This document shows, piece after piece, positions 16,007 to 20,983 of a DNA stretch of 20,983 nucleotides. The notes beneath the pieces were generated by a model. The model did no database searches. It had not been told where the DNA came from and was given only the letters and a program-made list of their open reading frames with translations. The DNA comes from a virus: IMG/VR virus record IMGVR_UViG_3300042691_040843, positions 1 through 20,983 of that record. One strand, written 5' to 3'. Position numbers and translations under genes: made by a program. Within the stretch, counting starts at the first letter, position 1. Each line of letters opens with the position of its first letter.

Positions 16007-17575
16007 ATGGCTGCTATTATAACTGACCAACTTCGTATATTAAATGCAAAAAACTTTATAGCAGGAGTTGCTTCAACTAGTAACTCCTACTATTCATTTG
16101 TTGGACTTCCCAATCCCACTGATTATAATGCTGATTGGAATACAAGTCCACCTTCACCAGTGGATAATTTCAATCAGGAAAATAATCATTGGGATACAAT
16201 GATTGCACTGAAAAAGATATCAAAAACTGATGTAAGACAGGTTATTAGAAAAATTACGTGGACTTCTGGTATTACTTATGACATGTATCGTCATGATATA
16301 AGTGCAACTAATCCGTCACAACCATCAAATGCAGTAGATTTATATTCAGCAAACTATTACATAATTAACAGCGATTATAGAGTTTATATTTGTCTTCAGA
16401 ATGGAACCTCTCCAGAAAATCCATCAGGTAGACCTTCTCTTGACGAACCAACTTTCACTGACCTAGAACCAAGAGAAGCAGGAACAAGTGGTGATGGTTA
16501 TATTTGGAAATATCTTTATACAATCAGTCCTAGTGATATTGTAAAGTTTGATTCAACAAATTACATGCCAGTTCCTCCTGACTGGGAAACCAGTTCAAGA
16601 GAAGCAGCAGTTAGAAATAATGCAGCAACTAGTGGTCAACTAAAGATCATAACCATTACAAATAGAGGTGTTGGATTAGGAACTGCAAACAGAACTTATA
16701 CAAGAGTTCCAATTAGAGGTGATGGTTCTGGTGCAGAGGCAACAGTTGTTATTAATAATGATTCAAAAGTAGAAAGCGTAACTGTTTCCACCGGTGGATT
16801 CGGTTATACATTCGGAACTTTAGATCTTGTTGGTGGCAATGTACCAACTGGAACAACTTCGCCAGTTTTCAACGTTATTATTCCACCTCAAGGAGGTCAT
16901 GGTGCAGATGTTTATAAAGAACTAGGTGCATACAACGTTCTTCTATATTCCAGAATTGAAAATGATACAGAAAATCCAGATTTTATTACAGGAAATCAAA
17001 TTGCAAGAGTTGGTATTGTAGAAAGTCCTCTAAATTATGATTCTAATAGCATCTTAACTATTGATAAAGCAAGTGCAGTTTATGCTCTTAAACTCACTGG
17101 AATTGGATACAGTTCCGTTGTTTTCAATCCAGATACTCAAATCATACAAACAATTGGCGTTGGATCTACTGCTTTCGGTAGAGTCATTTCGTATGATCAA
17201 AGCACTGGTGTTCTAAAGTATTGGCAGGATAGATTTCATTGTGGTTTTAATACCAATGGAACTCAAAATCCTTCGCCAACTTATGGATTTACAATGCATA
17301 GATTTACTTCTGACATTGGTAGCGGAGGATCATTCAATATCTTAGGTGGAAGTGCAACTCTTGCAATTCAAACAACATTTGGAAGTTCAAGTAATCCAGG
17401 TATTAGTACCATAATAAATAGTAGGACATACTACTTGGGTCAACAATTTATTAAAGGTGTGTCTCAACCAGAAGTCCAAAAGTATTCTGGAAACATCATT
17501 TACGTTGACAACAGACCATCAATTACTCGGTCAACAAACCAAAAAGAAGATATCAAAGTTATTTTGCAATTCTAA
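16007..17575 (+). CDS. 8: Baseplate wedge subunit gp8, enlarged
   Basis: Wedge protein that in T4 forms a dimer bound to gp7 and gp10. The family is recognised from GDGYIWKYLYTISP (162-175; GDGYVWEYLFEIPP in T4), the block TGNQIARVGIVESPL (about 328-342; PGNKGFRQISIITNPL in T4) and the C-terminus SGNIIYVDNRPSI...KEDIKVILQF (494-522; SGEMIYMENRPPI...TEEINILFTF in T4). T4 sequences are from memory. At 522 residues it is nearly 190 longer than T4 gp8 (334). The extra length falls in two places: about 213-295, a glycine-rich beta repeat with GDGSGAEATVVINN and TGGFGYTFG like those in the giant protein, and about 345-485. It follows a late promoter box and ends in TAAGGA, which serves the next gene. 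In T4 gene 8 directly follows gene 7; here a fibre-like gene lies between. Confidence 0.93.
   Translation: MAAIITDQLRILNAKNFIAGVASTSNSYYSFVGLPNPTDYNADWNTSPPSPVDNFNQENNHWDTMIALKKISKTDVRQVIRKITWTSGITYDMYRHDISATNPSQPSNAVDLYSANYYIINSDYRVYICLQNGTSPENPSGRPSLDEPTFTDLEPREAGTSGDGYIWKYLYTISPSDIVKFDSTNYMPVPPDWETSSREAAVRNNAATSGQLKIITITNRGVGLGTANRTYTRVPIRGDGSGAEATVVINNDSKVESVTVSTGGFGYTFGTLDLVGGNVPTGTTSPVFNVIIPPQGGHGADVYKELGAYNVLLYSRIENDTENPDFITGNQIARVGIVESPLNYDSNSILTIDKASAVYALKLTGIGYSSVVFNPDTQIIQTIGVGSTAFGRVISYDQSTGVLKYWQDRFHCGFNTNGTQNPSPTYGFTMHRFTSDIGSGGSFNILGGSATLAIQTTFGSSSNPGISTIINSRTYYLGQQFIKGVSQPEVQKYSGNIIYVDNRPSITRSTNQKEDIKVILQF
17413..17420 (+). promoter_or_regulatory. Possible internal late promoter box (AATAAATA) within gene 8
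   Basis: The same octamer as at 11 and 14508 occurs inside the gene 8 reading frame (codons for Ile-Ile-Asn), 161 bases before the DUF4815 gene starts. It could give that large gene its own late transcript. It may equally be a chance match in AT-rich coding DNA, because the distance to the start codon is unlike the 17-20 bases at the other three sites. Confidence 0.2.
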
Positions 17576-17578
17576 GGA
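17574..17578 (+). promoter_or_regulatory. Shine-Dalgarno AAGGA merged with the gene 8 stop codon
   Basis: TAAGGA overlaps the TAA stop of gene 8 and lies three bases before the ATG at 17582. This is the same layout as at 2340, and it selects the ATG at 17582 as the start of the last gene. Confidence 0.6.
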
Positions 17579-17581
17579 ATT

Positions 17582-20500
17582 ATGTCTCAAGAAACAAACC
17601 TCAACGTAGCTCCATACTTTGACGACTACAATGAACCTGTAATTGGTGGTAAAGATAATAATTATTACAAAGTTCTCTTTAAACCTGGATATCCAGTTCA
17701 GGCAAGGGAACTAACGACTTTACAATCAATTTTACAAAACCAAGTTGAGCAATTTGGAAATCACTTCTTCAAAGAAGGTGCAAAAGTAATTCCAGGTAAC
17801 TTAACTTATATTCAAAATTATTATGCAGTACAAGTTGAGAGTAATTTCTTAGGTATTCCTGTATCATTATATCTTGATAATTTAGTAGGATTACAAATTA
17901 GAGGTGAAAATTCTGGTGTTGTTGCAATTATCAGAAAAGTAATTACTGCTGAAGAGTCGGAAAGAGGAAATATTACGCTTTACGTTGACTATTATCAGTC
18001 AAATCAAAATAACCTTTCCACAAGAGATTTTGAAGATGGTGAAAATTTAATCACTGATTCAAATATTGCTTTTGGTAATACTTTTATTTCTGCTGGAGAG
18101 GGATTTGCAAGAACAATCGCTTCTAATGCAAATGCAATTGGTTCTGCATTTGCATTAGGTGCAGGTGTTTACTTCATCAGAGGTTATTTGATTGATGTTG
18201 CTGATGAAACTCTAATTCTGGATCAATATACAAACAATCCAAGTTATAGAGTAGGTTTTGATGTTATTGAGGAAATTATATCAGCAGATGTTGATCCCAA
18301 TCTAAATGATAATGCAAATGGTTTTAATAACTTTGCAGCACCAGGCGCAGATAGATTAAAGATAACAGCACAACTATCAAAAAAACCTTTAGATTCATTT
18401 GATTATCCAAACTTTATTGAACTTGCAAATGTAAAGGATGGTGTTCTCAGAAAAATAAACAAAAATACTGAGTATAATCTTTTAGCAGATGAGTTTGCAA
18501 GAAGAACTTTTGATGAATCTGGAGATTATTACATTAAATCATTTACTACTTTCTGCAGAGAAAGTTTGAATGATGGGAAAGGAAATAATGGAATTTATCT
18601 GGAAAATCAACAAACTTCTTCAGGTCTTGCTCCATCAGAAGATTTGATGGTTTATAAAATTAGTCCAGGTAAAGCATATATTAGAGGATATGAAGTAGAA
18701 ACTATTTCTCCAGTTCTACTTGATGCACCAAAACCAAGAACAACTAATTTAATTCAAAATCAAGCAGTTAACTTTAGTTTTGGTTCTTCTTTAACTTTAA
18801 ATAGATCCTCAGGTGCTCCATCTATTGGAATTAACACGTCTACAACTATTAGTTTAAGAAATCAAAGGGTAGGATTGAGTTCATATGCTCCTGCAGGAAA
18901 AGAGATAGGAGTCGCAAGAGTTTATGACTTTGCTTTAGAATCCGGTTCTTATGAATTGGAGAACCAAAATATTAATAGATGGGATATTTCTTTATTTGAT
19001 GTTCAAACATATGGTGATCTAACATTAAATCAACCAATTACACTAAGTACTCCAACTTACGTTAGAGGTGATTCTAGTGGTGCTACAGCATTCTTAAAAA
19101 ATAATGTATCTGTTGGAACTGCACTCACAGTTTATCAAATTTCAGGAAACTTCATTAATGGAGAAAAACTAGTATTTGATAGCACGAATGATACTAGAGT
19201 AAGTATTGGTTTTACAAATTATGGTATTTCCGAAGTAAAATCTTTATATGCAAATGTAGGTGCATCAAAAACTTTCTCTGCAGATACTTTACAGTCAGTT
19301 TCTGCATTAGTTGGTAATGGAAATGCTTCTATTTCAGGTTTTTCAGCGGGTGTTGCAACAGTAACAAGTCCAACAGTTGCTTTTCCTGGTATCGTTACTA
19401 CAGGAAACTTGATTCAATATACAAGACCAAACCTAACTGTCAAGTCATTTGCAAAAGTTGATCAAGTTCTAACAAACTCACTGATAATTAGTGGTGTAAC
19501 AACAGTAACTGGAGTTTGTGACGGTGGTATTTCTACTACAACAATTGATGTAAATGATCTTTCAGTTCTTTACACTCGTATTCAAACAACTCAAAATAAT
19601 GAGAGGTTGTTTGCACCTCTTCCAAAGGTAAACATTGAATCTGTAGATTTATCAAACTCTTCCTTAGTAATCAGAAGAGAGTTTGATGTTACTATTACTA
19701 ACAATTCCACAAATACTCTAACTTCGGGAACCAACCAAGTATTTTTACCATTTGATGAAGAAAGATATGTTCTTTCAAGATCAGATGGAACTCTAGAAAT
19801 TCTAACAGAAGACAAGTTCCAATTTACCAATGGTTCTACTGAATTGGTTATTAATGGACTTGGTTCTAATGGTACTGGAGCAAAACTTATTGCCACCTTA
19901 AGAAAAGAATCGATTACTTCAAAAACTAAGAGAAAGTCATTCGTGGATTCTCTGATTGTAGATAAATCAAAATATGATTATTCTGGAACTGGATCTACTA
20001 CAAAAAATGATGGATTGGTTTATGGTTCATATCCATTTGGAACGAGAGTTCAAGACGAAAAAATCTCTTTAAATGTTCCTGATGTAATCAAAATTCATGG
20101 AATTTATGAGTCCATTGATACCTCCAATCCGGTTCTACCCAATTTAACTGTAGGATCACTGGATGGACCTACTGCAAAAACTGATGATTTAATTCTAGGC
20201 GAAGAGTTTGTAGGAACTGTCAGTGGTGCAAGAGGTATCTATGCTGAACAATTAAACAGCAGCAGAATATCTTTTGTATATCTTAACCAGAATGTTTTCC
20301 AGGAAGGAGAAGTAGTTGAGTTTCTAGAATCTAATGTAAATGGAATTGCATTTACATTAAATCAAGGAAGTAGAAATATTACAGGTGATTTTAGTTTCTA
20401 TAATGGTCAAACTCTAACTCATTATGACTATAGTTATATTCAAAGAAAGCAAAACATAAAAGAACCAACAAGAAAAATAAAAATTGTTTATGCTAGAGGA

Positions 20501-20983
20501 TACTATGAAACCTCTGATACTGGAGATGTAACTACTGCAAGTTCTTATAATGGATTTGATTATGGATCAGAAATTCAATCCATAAAAGGATTTAGAAACA
20601 CTGATATACTAGATGCTAGACCCAGAGTTAGCAACTTTACAGTTTCTTCTGGATCAAGATCGCCATTTGAATTTGATGGAAGATCTTTTACTGGAGGAAA
20701 TCATAGCACAAGTTATGTTCTAGCATCTGATGAATCAGAAACACTATCATTTACTTACTATCTACCAAGAATTGATAGAATTTATCTAACAAAAGAAGGA
20801 ATATTTCAATTAAAAGTTGGAGAACCTGCAGATAATCCAAAACTTCCAGAAGAAGTTTCAAACGGATTAAACATTGCTAATATTGCATTACCTCCATATC
20901 TTTATGACGTAAGAGACGCTGAAGTAACTTTTGTTGACCATAAGAGATATCAAATGAGTGATATCTTTAGATTAGAAAATAGA
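17582..20983 (+). CDS. DUF4815-type virion structural protein, cut by the window end
   Basis: Open from the ATG at 17582 to the last base, 1134 codons without a stop, so the C-terminus is missing. The N-terminus has the conserved YKVLFKPGYPVQARELTTLQ...NQVEQFGNHFFKEGAKVIPG block (29-72). SPGKAYIRGYEVE follows at 361-373, and the visible part ends in HKRYQMSDIFRLENR (1120-1134). These blocks are typical of the DUF4815 family of marine T4-like phages, usually annotated as virion structural, baseplate or fibre proteins. No enzyme motif, signal peptide or membrane segment is seen. The sequence between is beta-rich, with Asn, Ser and Thr abundant. The position after gene 8 and the stop-merged ribosome-binding site suggest a stoichiometric baseplate or fibre partner. 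The exact role is unknown. Confidence 0.88.
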   Translation, partial: MSQETNLNVAPYFDDYNEPVIGGKDNNYYKVLFKPGYPVQARELTTLQSILQNQVEQFGNHFFKEGAKVIPGNLTYIQNYYAVQVESNFLGIPVSLYLDNLVGLQIRGENSGVVAIIRKVITAEESERGNITLYVDYYQSNQNNLSTRDFEDGENLITDSNIAFGNTFISAGEGFARTIASNANAIGSAFALGAGVYFIRGYLIDVADETLILDQYTNNPSYRVGFDVIEEIISADVDPNLNDNANGFNNFAAPGADRLKITAQLSKKPLDSFDYPNFIELANVKDGVLRKINKNTEYNLLADEFARRTFDESGDYYIKSFTTFCRESLNDGKGNNGIYLENQQTSSGLAPSEDLMVYKISPGKAYIRGYEVETISPVLLDAPKPRTTNLIQNQAVNFSFGSSLTLNRSSGAPSIGINTSTTISLRNQRVGLSSYAPAGKEIGVARVYDFALESGSYELENQNINRWDISLFDVQTYGDLTLNQPITLSTPTYVRGDSSGATAFLKNNVSVGTALTVYQISGNFINGEKLVFDSTNDTRVSIGFTNYGISEVKSLYANVGASKTFSADTLQSVSALVGNGNASISGFSAGVATVTSPTVAFPGIVTTGNLIQYTRPNLTVKSFAKVDQVLTNSLIISGVTTVTGVCDGGISTTTIDVNDLSVLYTRIQTTQNNERLFAPLPKVNIESVDLSNSSLVIRREFDVTITNNSTNTLTSGTNQVFLPFDEERYVLSRSDGTLEILTEDKFQFTNGSTELVINGLGSNGTGAKLIATLRKESITSKTKRKSFVDSLIVDKSKYDYSGTGSTTKNDGLVYGSYPFGTRVQDEKISLNVPDVIKIHGIYESIDTSNPVLPNLTVGSLDGPTAKTDDLILGEEFVGTVSGARGIYAEQLNSSRISFVYLNQNVFQEGEVVEFLESNVNGIAFTLNQGSRNITGDFSFYNGQTLTHYDYSYIQRKQNIKEPTRKIKIVYARGYYETSDTGDVTTASSYNGFDYGSEIQSIKGFRNTDILDARPRVSNFTVSSGSRSPFEFDGRSFTGGNHSTSYVLASDESETLSFTYYLPRIDRIYLTKEGIFQLKVGEPADNPKLPEEVSNGLNIANIALPPYLYDVRDAEVTFVDHKRYQMSDIFRLENR

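Noticed and set aside
19591-19896. Minus-strand open frame of 101 codons
   Set aside because: Fully inside the DUF4815 gene on the opposite strand, with no recognisable motif; a shadow of its codon use.

Overview
The window is part of the late structural (baseplate and tail) region of a T4-like contractile-tailed phage. The DNA is AT-rich, roughly one third GC by eye. Every real gene lies on the plus strand, and the genes are packed with 0 to 32 bases between them. The proteins look most like those of marine T4-like phages of cyanobacteria (Prochlorococcus or Synechococcus). A Pelagibacter myophage is a possible alternative. The window holds no host marker, tRNA or photosynthesis gene that would settle the host.

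Layout. Bases 1-38 are a short leader with a T4-type late promoter box. Next come gene 25 (39-440) and gene 6 (440-2341), both baseplate wedge proteins. They are followed by one 12.2 kb open reading frame (2348-14506) for a 4052-residue mosaic virion protein. A second late promoter box precedes a 479-residue protein (14535-15974). This has a gp9/gp10-type N-terminal motif, fibre-like repeats and a cupredoxin-like C-terminus. A third box precedes gene 8 (16007-17575), a wedge protein enlarged by two insertions. The last gene (17582 to beyond the window end) encodes a DUF4815-type structural protein.

How they fit together. In T4, gp6, gp7, gp8, gp10, gp25 and gp53 build the baseplate wedge. Here gp25, gp6 and gp8 are recognisable directly. 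The giant protein sits where gene 7 would be, and its N-terminal 230 or so residues carry the helical motif I recall from the C-terminal part of T4 gp7. The most economical reading is a very large gp7 counterpart that carries thousands of residues of repeated beta modules outward from the wedge. The 479-residue protein would be a fibre or adhesin anchored through a gp9/gp10-like N-terminus.

Expression logic. Each of the three non-coding leaders has a NATAAATA box 17-20 bases before the ATG and no clear Shine-Dalgarno sequence. The three genes without such a leader are entered from the gene before, either by a TAATG overlap (25 to 6) or by a TAAGGA sequence in which the stop codon merges with the ribosome-binding site (6 to giant, 8 to DUF4815). 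This suggests three late transcription units: 25-6-giant, the fibre-like gene, and 8-DUF4815 onward.

There is no stretch over 300 bases without a gene. I saw no tRNA, CRISPR array, insertion sequence, attachment site or hairpin terminator.
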